A stretch of 33,547 nt of DNA, taken from Janthinobacterium violaceinigrum. GTDB lineage: Bacteria; Pseudomonadota; Gammaproteobacteria; Burkholderiales; Burkholderiaceae_D. Within the stretch, counting starts at the first letter, position 1; the number at the start of each line of letters is the position of its first letter. Location of the stretch: contig NZ_WFLI01000055.1 of NCBI RefSeq assembly GCF_009208555.1, positions 1 through 33,547 on the forward strand, read 5' to 3'. Of the stretch, positions 14,095 through 22,264 are shown one piece after another. The notes under the pieces were generated by a model that had not been told where the DNA came from, did not search any database, and was given only the letters and a program-made list of their open reading frames with translations. The position numbers were made by a program, and so were the translations under genes.

Positions 14095-15648
14095 GTCACC
14101 GCCATCCACCTGTTGCTGCTCACCGACCTGGTTGCCGACCTGCCCGTGGCCGTGCGCCTGCAACGGCTGGTGGGCAGCCTGCGCGCCCATTTCGGCTGCG
14201 AGGCCGTGGCCTTGCTCAAGCTCGATGGCGAGCATCTGCGTCCCGTGGCGATGGCCGGCCTGGCCAGCGATGCGCTGGGGCGCCGCTTCGCCGTCACCGA
14301 CCATCCGCGCCTGGCCGCCATCCTGCGGCGGCGCGGCGTGCTGTGCTTCCATCACGACAGTTCCCTGCCCGATCCCTACGATGGCCTGATCGCCGAGCGG
14401 GCCGGCGAGCCGCTGCCCGTGCACGACTGCATGGGCATGGCGCTGGACCTGGAGGGCGAACGCTGGGGCGTCATCACGCTCGACGCGCTGCAGGTGGGCA
14501 CCTTCGACGGGCAGGCGCAGCGCGAGCTGGGCGAACTGGCCTGCGCCATCGAGGCAGCCGTGCGCGTGACGCGGCTGGAAACGGAAATCCGCGCGCTGCG
14601 CCTGTCGGGCGGCGCCATGCTGGCCGATGCGCAGGCGCCGCGCGAGGAACACGACTTCGTGGGCCAAAGCAGCGCCATCATGCAGCTGCTGCACGAGCTG
14701 CAGGTGGTGGCCGATTCCGAACTGCCCGTGCTGCTGCTGGGCGAAACGGGCGTCGGCAAGGAACTGTGCGCGCACCGGCTGCACCGCCTGTCGCGCCGGG
14801 CGGGCAAGCCCCTGATCCATGTCAATTGCGCGGCCTTGCCGGAATCGCTGGCCGAGAGCGAATTGTTCGGCCATGTGCGGGGTGCGTTTTCCGGCGCCGT
14901 CAGCGACCGGCCCGGGCGCTTCGAGGCGGCCGAAGGGGGCACCCTGTTCCTCGATGAAGTGGGCGAGCTGCCGCTGTCGATACAGGCCAAGCTGCTGCGC
15001 ACCCTGCAAAATGGCGAAATCCAGCGCCTGGGCGCGGACCGGCCGCGCCGGGTCAACGTACGCGTGATCGCCGCCACCAACCGCAGCTTGCGCGAGCATG
15101 TGCGCGACGGCACGTTCCGCGCCGACCTGTATCACCGCTTGTCCGTGTATCCCGTGCCGATTCCGCCGCTGCGCGAGCGGGGCAATGACGTGCTGCTGCT
15201 GGCGGGCGGTTTTCTTGAGCTCAACCGCGCGCGCTTGGGCCTGCGCAGCCTGCGCCTGTCCGCCGCGGCGGAAAACGCCCTGTGCCAATACCGCTGGCCG
15301 GGCAATGTGCGCGAACTCGAACATGTGATCAGCCGGGCCGCGCTGAAAGCCGTGATCCGCGGCGCGGACCGCAAGGACATCGTGACCCTGGAAACGGATA
15401 TGCTCGACCTCGATGCGCTGGAGACGCCGGCCGGCGCAGGCGCGCTACTGCCGGAACCGGCAGCGTGCGGCACGCCGGCGGCGCCGCTGCTGTCCATGCA
15501 TCAGATCGTGGAAGCGAGCCAGCGCCAGGCCATCCGGCAAGCGCTGATGCTGCATCAGGATAACTGGGCCGCCGCCGCGCGCCAGCTGGGGCTGGACGCC
15601 AGCAATTTGCACAAGCTGGCGCGCCGGGTGGGGCTGAAGAACACCTAA
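14089..15648 (+). CDS. norR: NO-responsive sigma-54 activator NorR
   Basis: A 519-residue enhancer-binding protein (E. coli NorR: 504). The N-terminal GAF domain (~1-165) has GRRFA..DHPR, LPDPYDGLI, VHDCMG and ITLDALQ, which line up with the non-heme iron region that senses NO. The AAA+ domain has Walker A GETGVGKE (218-225), the sigma-54 contact loop GAFSGA (265-270; usually GAFTGA) and Walker B LFLDE (286-290). A Fis-type helix-turn-helix closes the protein (NWAAAARQLGLDASNLHKLARR). The ATG at 14089 fits the family start; an in-frame ATG at 14032 would run through the NorR sites. Divergent from the nirK operon it should control. Its stop codon lies inside palindromic repeat C. Confidence 0.95.
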   Translation: MTVTAIHLLLLTDLVADLPVAVRLQRLVGSLRAHFGCEAVALLKLDGEHLRPVAMAGLASDALGRRFAVTDHPRLAAILRRRGVLCFHHDSSLPDPYDGLIAERAGEPLPVHDCMGMALDLEGERWGVITLDALQVGTFDGQAQRELGELACAIEAAVRVTRLETEIRALRLSGGAMLADAQAPREEHDFVGQSSAIMQLLHELQVVADSELPVLLLGETGVGKELCAHRLHRLSRRAGKPLIHVNCAALPESLAESELFGHVRGAFSGAVSDRPGRFEAAEGGTLFLDEVGELPLSIQAKLLRTLQNGEIQRLGADRPRRVNVRVIAATNRSLREHVRDGTFRADLYHRLSVYPVPIPPLRERGNDVLLLAGGFLELNRARLGLRSLRLSAAAENALCQYRWPGNVRELEHVISRAALKAVIRGADRKDIVTLETDMLDLDALETPAGAGALLPEPAACGTPAAPLLSMHQIVEASQRQAIRQALMLHQDNWAAAARQLGLDASNLHKLARRVGLKNT

Positions 15649-15759
15649 CCAAACCTACTGCGCGTCGGTATAGGCAAGCTGCGATGCTCGCTGTGCTTCA
15701 GCACAGTTCCGCGTCTCGGCCGCCTCTCCCTTCCGCTCGCTACGGTTTTGTCAGGTGTC
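15640..15759 (+). repeat. Dispersed ~120-bp imperfect palindrome, copy C
   Basis: Outer arms 15640-15655 and 15744-15759 match at 13 of 16. The central hairpin is CTGTGCT-TC-AGCACAG (15691-15706), changed on both sides relative to copies A and B. The left arm contains the last codons and the TAA of norR. It sits between the convergent norR and cytochrome c genes. Confidence 0.85.
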
Positions 15760-15788
15760 ACAACAACTAATAGACCCTGCGAAACCGC

Positions 15789-16130
15789 TCAGCGGTGGAT
15801 GACCAGGGTCGTCGGCAGGCTGTGCAGGTAGGCAGCCAGGTCCTTGATGTCCTGGTTGCTCAGCGGTTTCACCTGGCCCGTCATGATGGCGTTGTTGCGG
15901 CCGTTGGCCTTGTCGCCCCGTTTGTACGCCGTCAGGGCGTGTTCCAGGTAGTCCCGGTGCTGGCCCGCCAGCTTGGGGTAGGAAGGGTCGATGGGCGAAC
16001 CGTAATCCTTGCCGTGGCAGGTGGCGCAGCTGTATTTTTCAGCCAGGGCCTTGCCCGTGTTGATATTGCCGGCGGCGCTGGCGCCGAACGAGACGGTGGC
16101 GCAAACGAGGGCGGCGAGTAATGTTTTCAT
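15789..16130 (-). CDS. Periplasmic c-type cytochrome, single heme (class I)
   Basis: A 113-residue protein. The signal peptide is 1-20 (LLAALVCATVSFGASAA). The single heme-binding motif CATCH is at 35-39, with PKLAGQHRDYLEHAL and a Met-containing NAIMTGQVKPLS segment that may give the axial ligand, as in cytochrome c553/c4 halves. A start at 16130 is chosen over an upstream in-frame extension that lacks a signal peptide. It follows the second cytochrome gene after an 11-bp gap. The pair resembles a split diheme cytochrome c4. It may donate electrons to an oxidase or to NirK. That link is inferred from proximity only. Confidence 0.9.
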   Translation of the reverse strand: MKTLLAALVCATVSFGASAAGNINTGKALAEKYSCATCHGKDYGSPIDPSYPKLAGQHRDYLEHALTAYKRGDKANGRNNAIMTGQVKPLSNQDIKDLAAYLHSLPTTLVIHR

Positions 16131-16141
16131 CTGGCTGGTCC

Positions 16142-16471
16142 TCAGTTCGGCTTGGCTTGTTGCGCATAGTACGCGGCGACATCGGCAATATCCTGGTCCG
16201 ACAGGCTGCTGGCGATGCCCTTCATGCTGGGGTGCTTGCGATCGCCCTTCTTGTAGGCTTGCAGCGCATTCTCGATATATTTTGCCGGCTGGCCGCCGAT
16301 CATCGGCACCTGGAACACTTCGGGGAAGGTTGCCTTGTAACCGGGGATGCCGTGGCAACCGATACACATTTCCACCTTGGCAGCGGCTGCCTTGGCGTTT
16401 CCTACAATGTCAGCCGCTGTGACGGCATTTGCTATGCCGGCAAGCACGAGAAGTGCAAATATTTTTTTCAT
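16142..16471 (-). CDS. Periplasmic c-type cytochrome, single heme (class I)
   Basis: A 109-residue protein, first gene of the two-cytochrome operon. The signal peptide is 1-20 (FALLVLAGIANAVTAA). The heme motif CIGCH is at 36-40, followed by GIPGYKATFP, PMIGGQPAKYIENALQAYKKGDRKHPSM (Met likely axial) and DIADVAAYYA. Both cytochromes share the GGQPAKYIE/AGQHRDYLE and YK.GD..H/N pattern, so they look like an ancient duplication. The ATG at 16471 is chosen because it starts the signal peptide. The promoter should be in 16472-16700, an AT-rich stretch, but no clear hexamers were found. Confidence 0.92.
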   Translation of the reverse strand: MKKIFALLVLAGIANAVTAADIVGNAKAAAAKVEMCIGCHGIPGYKATFPEVFQVPMIGGQPAKYIENALQAYKKGDRKHPSMKGIASSLSDQDIADVAAYYAQQAKPN

Positions 16472-16704
16472 AGTGGCAAAGTGAACAGAGGTAATCGGAG
16501 AAACGCCAGAGCTGGTTTTTTTTGATCTTATGTATTGACAATTAAGGTTGCCAATTAAGCTGCTACTTGCCGATTCTAGCCAAGATATTCTTGCAAGTCC
16601 ACCTATAAAACCCGCATTGTAGGCAGGCAGGCACAGGCCGTCCGCGTGGCAGTGCGCCACAGTTCTGTTTATACTCACCGTTTCCCTACTTTGGCAGACC
16701 GCTC

Positions 16705-17574
<870 letters not shown>

Positions 17575-17583
17575 GGAGCGCCG

Positions 17584-18234
17584 GTGAACGACATCAGCCC
17601 GGACAAGGTCTTCGCGCCCCTGGAACTGCACGGCATCCGCCTCGAAGCGCTGGCGCCGCACCATGCGCCCGGCTTGCGCGCGGCAGCCGCGGACGGCGCG
17701 CTGTGGAACCTGCGCGTCACTTCCGTGCCCGAGCCGGACCAGGTGGACCAGTACATCTTCAAGGGCATCGAGATGCGCCCCGCGCGCTTCGCCTTTGCCG
17801 TCGTCGATGCGGCCAGCGGCGAAGTGCTCGGCACCACCAGCTACCACGACGTGGCGCCAGCCATCGGCCGCCTGGAAATCGGCTACACCTGGTATGCGAA
17901 ACGCTGCCAGCGCAGCCACGTCAACACGACCTGCAAATTGCTGCTGCTGGCGCACGCCTTCGACACCCTCGGCTGCGCGCTGGTGGGTTTTCGCACCGAT
18001 AATTTCAACCATGCCTCGCAGGCGGCCATCGAGCGCCTGGGCGCGAAAAAGGATGGCGTGCTGCGCCACCATGCGCTGCGCCGCGACGGCACCGTGCGCG
18101 ACACGGTCATGTACAGCATCACGCGGGGCGAATGGCCCGAGATCGCGGCCCACCTGCGCTACAAGCTGGCGCAGCGTCCGATCGCCGCGCTGCCCCGCGC
18201 GGGCGGCGAAGGGACAGAGGAAGTGCCATGCTGA
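17584..18234 (+). CDS. GNAT-family N-acetyltransferase (RimJ/RimL-like)
   Basis: A 216-residue protein with the acetyl-CoA-binding GNAT fold. The N-terminal strand is LELHGIRLEALAPHH. Motif A/B region shows VLGTTSYHDVAPAIGRLEIGY, then CKLLLLAHAFDTLGC, then RTDNFNHASQAAIERLGAKKDG, the usual pattern of N-terminal or small-molecule acetyltransferases. The start is GTG at 17584, with AAGGAG partly overlapping the end of moxR (9-bp gap). Its end overlaps the VWA gene by 7 bp. The substrate is unknown. The placement between MoxR and VWA genes suggests co-expression and possibly modification of the complex. Confidence 0.88.
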   Translation: MNDISPDKVFAPLELHGIRLEALAPHHAPGLRAAAADGALWNLRVTSVPEPDQVDQYIFKGIEMRPARFAFAVVDAASGEVLGTTSYHDVAPAIGRLEIGYTWYAKRCQRSHVNTTCKLLLLAHAFDTLGCALVGFRTDNFNHASQAAIERLGAKKDGVLRHHALRRDGTVRDTVMYSITRGEWPEIAAHLRYKLAQRPIAALPRAGGEGTEEVPC

Positions 18235-19397
18235 TCGATTTCTTCTTCACGCTCAAGGATGCGAAGATTCCCGTCTCCATCAAGGAATTTCTGACCCTGC
18301 TCGAAGCGCTGCAACAGAACGTCATCGATGCCTCGATGGACGATTTTTACTATCTGGCGCGCCTGACCCTGGTCAAGGATGAAGCCCATTTCGACAAGTT
18401 CGACCGCGCGTTTGCCCAGTACTTCAAGGGCGTCAACGCCGCCTTCGACACGAATGCGGCGATTCCCCTCGACTGGCTGCTCAAGCGCATGCAACGCGAG
18501 CTGTCCGAGGAGCAGAAGGCGCAGCTGGAAAAATTCGGCTACGACAAGCTGATGGACCGCCTCAACGAGCTGCTGAAGGAACAGAAGGAACGCCACGAAG
18601 GCGGCAGCAAGTGGATAGGCACGGGCGGCACGTCGCCGTTCGGCAATGGCGGCACGAATCCGGAAGGCATCCGCATCGGCGGCAAGGGCGGCAACCGCAC
18701 GGCCGTGAAAGTGTGGGAAGCACGCAGCTACAAGGACTACGACGGCGAGCGCGAACTGGGCACGCGCAACATCAAGGTGGCCCTGCGCCGCCTGCGCAAG
18801 TTCGCGCGCGAAGGGGCGGAAGACGAACTGGCGCTCGACGCCACCATCGCCGCCACGGCCAATAACGCGGGATATCTGGATATCAGGATGCGCCCCGAGC
18901 GCAAGAACCGCATCAAGGTGCTGATGCTGCTCGACGTGGGCGGCAGCATGGACGACCATATCGAGCGCACCGAGGAACTGTTTTCGGCGGCGAAGACGGA
19001 ATTCAAGAACATGGAGTTCTTTTACTTCCATAACTGCGTCTACGACTACCTGTGGAAGAACAACCGACGCCGCAACGCCGAGCGTTTTCCCACCTGGGAC
19101 GTGCTGCGCAAGTACCCGCCCGATACCAAGCTGATCTTCGTCGGCGACGCCACCATGAGCCCCTATGAAATCCTGCAGCCGGGCGGCAGCGTCGAGTACA
19201 ACAACGAGGAAGCGGGATCGACGTGGCTGGCGCGCTTTACCCAGGCATTCCCGAAATTCATCTGGCTCAATCCCGAGTCGGAGGGCTTGTGGCAATACCG
19301 CCAGTCCATCGGCGTCATGCGGCAATTGATGAACAACCGCATGTTCCCCCTGTCGATCGACGGGCTGGAACGGGGCATGCGTCTGCTTAGTAAATAA
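18228..19397 (+). CDS. VWA-domain protein, CoxE-like
   Basis: A 389-residue cytoplasmic protein. The N-terminal part (1-120) is helical and Lys/Glu-rich. A Gly-rich linker lies at ~125-155. The VWA domain from ~225 has a MIDAS-like DVGGS (236-240), in which the first Ser of DxSxS is Gly, and a second metal-loop candidate FVGDATMSPYEI (304-314). This is the known form of VWA partners of MoxR ATPases. The start ATG at 18228 overlaps the GNAT gene by 7 bp; a longer reading from 18132 lies within GNAT and is rejected. It likely acts with the MoxR ATPase to insert metal or activate a client enzyme. Confidence 0.9.
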   Translation: MLIDFFFTLKDAKIPVSIKEFLTLLEALQQNVIDASMDDFYYLARLTLVKDEAHFDKFDRAFAQYFKGVNAAFDTNAAIPLDWLLKRMQRELSEEQKAQLEKFGYDKLMDRLNELLKEQKERHEGGSKWIGTGGTSPFGNGGTNPEGIRIGGKGGNRTAVKVWEARSYKDYDGERELGTRNIKVALRRLRKFAREGAEDELALDATIAATANNAGYLDIRMRPERKNRIKVLMLLDVGGSMDDHIERTEELFSAAKTEFKNMEFFYFHNCVYDYLWKNNRRRNAERFPTWDVLRKYPPDTKLIFVGDATMSPYEILQPGGSVEYNNEEAGSTWLARFTQAFPKFIWLNPESEGLWQYRQSIGVMRQLMNNRMFPLSIDGLERGMRLLSK

Positions 19398-19709
19398 AGA
19401 CTCACGACAAAAAGTCCATGGCGGCAGGGGGCCGCCATGTCGTACACTGCAACACGGAACTACCGTGCGGAGCATCTCCGCTGCGGGCGGGTAGCATACG
19501 CTGATACCAGCCCTGCCCCACCCTGCTGCATCCTGTGCGCGGCCGCCATGGCCGCGACACTGTTCGATTGCGCACATCGTGCGCGCCTTCTGCTCCGGTA
19601 GAATCGGCGCATCGCTCTGCGCAAACAATGCACCATCGCTGCACCACGACATTGCCGCGCCAGCCCCCGTGCTGCCGGCCGGTGCCAGCGCTATTTCAAA
19701 GGAATGAGC
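19398..19709. other. 312-bp gene-free region before the antiporter gene
   Basis: Holds a GC-rich hairpin CATGGCGGC/GCCGCCATG at 19417-19439 (9-bp stem, 5-base loop, no plus-strand T-run), which could weakly end the upstream operon, a second GCGGCC/GGCCGC stem near 19540-19557, and a -10-like hexamer at 19599. No gene is supported here. Confidence 0.5.
19599..19604 (+). promoter_or_regulatory. Candidate -10 element for the antiporter operon
   Basis: TAGAAT in the context GGTAGAATCGG, 105 bp before the start at 19710. No good -35 was found. Confidence 0.35.
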
Positions 19710-20897
19710 ATGCAAAGTCTCCTCTCGATCGCCGCCGACCTGTCCTGGCCGTTCGCCATCACCCTGGCCTGGGTGGTGGGCGAATTCGGCCACCGCTGGA
19801 CAGGCCTGCCGCGCATCAGTTTTTATGGCGTGATCGGCTTCATCCTGGCGCAGACGCAAGTGGGCGTGCTGCCGCAGACGGACGCGGGCCCCATGCTGGT
19901 GCTGGCCGACGTGGCCTTCGGCCTGATCCTCTTCGAAGTCGGCTACCGCATCAACCTGCGCTGGCTGAAGAACAACCCGTGGATCGCCGTCACGGGCCTG
20001 GTCGAGTCCCTGCTGACCTTTGCCGTCGTCTACTTCATCGGCATCGAATTCGGTTCCACCTCGATGACGGCGCTGCTGCTGGCATCCCTGGCCATGTCCA
20101 CTTCGCCCGCCACCATCATGCGCGTGATTAACGAGGAACGCAGCTCGGGCCAGGTCACGGAGCGCATCGTCCACCTGACGGCGCTCAACTGCGTGCTGGC
20201 CGTCTTCACGTTCAACATCATCGTCGGCTTCTGGATGTTCCAGAGCTCCACCGACCTGATCGAGGCGAGCAGCAGCAGCGCCGCCGTGCTGGCCGCCTCC
20301 GTGGCCGCCGGCACCGTCTTCGGCATCGTCGTGCCGGCCATGCTGCGCCGCCTGGGCAATATGGCGCAGGATGCCACCGTCGCCTTTGCGCTGTCGGTGA
20401 TGCTGCTCGTCGCCCTTACCTACACCACCAGCCTGTCGCCGCTGCTGGCGACGCTCACTTTCGGCCTGGTGGCGCGCCACCGCCGCGTCGCCTTCAGCCA
20501 GGCGCAGCGCAATTTCGGCGCGCTGGGCGAGCTGCTGACGGTGCTGCTGTTCGTGTACGCCGCCTCGACCCTGGAATGGGCCAGCGTGACGGCCGGCGCA
20601 GGCCTGGCCCTGGCCGTCGTGGGCGGGCGCTTGCTGACCAAAGTCGTCGGCGTGGCCGCGTTTTCGCATGTCAGCGGCATTTCCTGGCGCAAGGGGGTGC
20701 TGACGGGCGTGGCGCTCACGCCCGTCTCCGTCTTCATCATCCTGCTGCTCGAACACGCGCGCCAGCATGGCGTGAACTTCGGCGACGAATTGAATGCCCT
20801 GGCTGCCGTCACCCTGGGCCTGGAACTGGTCGGTCCCGTGCTGGTGCAGCGCGTGCTGATGCTGGCCAAAGAAACCCACGAAATCAAGGAGCGCTAA
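19710..20897 (+). CDS. Cation:proton antiporter, CPA2/Kef-type membrane domain
   Basis: A 395-residue inner-membrane protein with about 12 hydrophobic segments, e.g. AITLAWVVGEFG, VSFYGVIG-like IS FYGVIGFILA, LVLADVAFGLILFEVGYRIN and ALLLASLAMSTSPATIMRV. The latter two correspond to conserved Na_H_Exchanger regions. It lacks the C-terminal RCK/TrkA-N domain of KefB/KefC. Ion specificity (K+ or Na+ against H+) cannot be told. The ATG at 19710 is chosen because AAAGGA is 6 bp upstream; the ATG at 19704 abuts it. The TAA is immediately followed by the ATG of the YbdK-like gene, so the two are coupled. Confidence 0.88.
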   Translation: MQSLLSIAADLSWPFAITLAWVVGEFGHRWTGLPRISFYGVIGFILAQTQVGVLPQTDAGPMLVLADVAFGLILFEVGYRINLRWLKNNPWIAVTGLVESLLTFAVVYFIGIEFGSTSMTALLLASLAMSTSPATIMRVINEERSSGQVTERIVHLTALNCVLAVFTFNIIVGFWMFQSSTDLIEASSSSAAVLAASVAAGTVFGIVVPAMLRRLGNMAQDATVAFALSVMLLVALTYTTSLSPLLATLTFGLVARHRRVAFSQAQRNFGALGELLTVLLFVYAASTLEWASVTAGAGLALAVVGGRLLTKVVGVAAFSHVSGISWRKGVLTGVALTPVSVFIILLLEHARQHGVNFGDELNALAAVTLGLELVGPVLVQRVLMLAKETHEIKER

Positions 20898-22028
20898 ATG
20901 CCGCTGGAACCCTTTGGCCAATCGGCCGCGCTGACTTTCGGCGTCGAACTCGAACTGCAGCTGGTGAACCTGTCGGACTACGACTTGACGGCCGCCAGCC
21001 CCGACCTGCTGCATCTGCTGAACAAAAAACCGTTCCCCGGCAACGTCACGCCGGAAATCACCGAGAGCATGATCGAGATCAACTCGAGCGTGCACACGCA
21101 TCACGGCCCCCTGCTGGAGCAGCTGCAGGAAATCCGCGATACCTTGATCACGGCCGGCGACAAGCTCAATATCGGCATCGCGGGCGGCGGCACCCACCCA
21201 TTCCAGCAATGGTCGTCGCAAAAGATCTTTTCCAAGCCCCGCTTCCAGGAGATTTCGGAACTGTACGGCTACCTGGCCAAGCAGTTCACCATCTTCGGCC
21301 AGCACGTGCACATCGGCTGCGCCTCGGGCGACGACGCCATGTTTTTGCTGCATTCGCTGAACCGCTACATCCCCCACTTCATCGCCCTGTCCGCATCCTC
21401 GCCCTACGTGCAGGGACGCGACACCCTGTTCGACTCGGCGCGCCTCAATTCCGTGTTTGCGTTTCCCATGAGCGGGCGCGCGCCGTTCACCCTGAGCTGG
21501 GACCAGTTCTCCAACGAGTATTTCGCCAAGATGGAGAACACGGGCATCATCAAGAGCATGAAGGATTTTTACTGGGATATCCGCCCCAAGCCGGAATTCG
21601 GCACCATCGAGCTGCGCGTGTGCGACACGCCGCTGACGGTGGAGCGCGCCGCCGCGCTGGCCGCCTACCTGCAGGCGCTGTGCCGCTACCTGCTCGAACG
21701 CAAGGAAGCGCCGCCGGTGGAAGACGATTACCTCGTGTATAACTACAACCGCTTCCAGGCCTGCCGCTTCGGCCTCGACGGCGCCATCACGCATCCGAAA
21801 ACCTACGAAACGATGTCGCTGCGCGAAGACATCATGACCACCCTGCGCAAGATGGAACCGCACGCCGAGGCGCTGGGCAGCACGCCGGCCCTGAAACACC
21901 TGTCGGACGTGGCCAAGCAGTGGAGCGATGCGCAATACCTGCGCAAGCAGCATAGCTTGCAGGGCAGCGCCGAGGGGATGGTCGATTCGGCCATCCGCTG
22001 CTTCCGCGGCGAACCGATGAATTATTGA
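20898..22028 (+). CDS. Carboxylate-amine ligase, YbdK/GCS2 family (glutamate-cysteine ligase-like)
   Basis: A 376-residue cytoplasmic ATP-dependent ligase. It has the family motifs FGVELELQL (14-22), TPEITESMIEINSSVH, GGGTHPFQQW, GQHVHIGC and FGTIELRVCDTPLT, which bind metal-ATP and substrate. E. coli YbdK has weak glutamate-cysteine ligase activity, and the family includes true enzymes and others of unknown substrate. It starts directly after the stop of the Kef-type antiporter. Since Kef systems are gated by glutathione and its adducts, the pairing suggests a shared thiol or electrophile response. This is an inference. Confidence 0.92.
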   Translation: MPLEPFGQSAALTFGVELELQLVNLSDYDLTAASPDLLHLLNKKPFPGNVTPEITESMIEINSSVHTHHGPLLEQLQEIRDTLITAGDKLNIGIAGGGTHPFQQWSSQKIFSKPRFQEISELYGYLAKQFTIFGQHVHIGCASGDDAMFLLHSLNRYIPHFIALSASSPYVQGRDTLFDSARLNSVFAFPMSGRAPFTLSWDQFSNEYFAKMENTGIIKSMKDFYWDIRPKPEFGTIELRVCDTPLTVERAAALAAYLQALCRYLLERKEAPPVEDDYLVYNYNRFQACRFGLDGAITHPKTYETMSLREDIMTTLRKMEPHAEALGSTPALKHLSDVAKQWSDAQYLRKQHSLQGSAEGMVDSAIRCFRGEPMNY

Positions 22029-22062
22029 GGGCTGGCCCGTTCCCCCCAACACCCGAACTGCC

Positions 22063-22089
22063 GGGGTCGGACCCTCAGGGTCCGCCCCC
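22063..22089. repeat. GGGGTC-family hairpin repeat, copy 3
   Basis: GGGGTCGGACCC (22063-22074), loop TCA, GGGTCCG-CCCCC. It has the same layout as 3370-3397, including the unpaired T, but an A:T pair is replaced by G:C on both sides. It lies 35 bp after the YbdK-like gene. Confidence 0.75.
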
Positions 22090-22193
22090 GGATCTTGCTT
22101 TTGGGGTGCAATCAGGCGCAACAACGCCAACCCAAAAAACCACACCCGCCGCCTCCGTCATTTACAGTCCCCGCCCCCGCTTGTTACAATAAG

Positions 22194-22208
22194 TGAGAAT
22201 GATTCTTA
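22194..22208 (+). promoter_or_regulatory. Fur box in the promoter of the sigma/FecR fusion gene
   Basis: TGAGAAT-G-ATTCTTA, a 7-1-7 inverted repeat. It overlaps the spacer and -10 of a candidate promoter (TTACAA at 22184, 17 bp, TATTAT at 22207). Half-sites are identical to those at 858-872. Predicts iron repression of the downstream operon. Confidence 0.82.
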
Positions 22209-22264
22209 TTATTGTTTAAACCAAGGACCCAGCCCCGCTGGATGGGCCATGCAAGGGGAACGCG

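Noticed and set aside
18159..22145. A 1328-codon open frame on the minus strand
   Set aside because: It is antisense to the MoxR-operon VWA, antiporter and ligase genes, all of which have clear family motifs. The product is His/Arg/Gln-rich with no domain, as expected from a GC-rich shadow frame.
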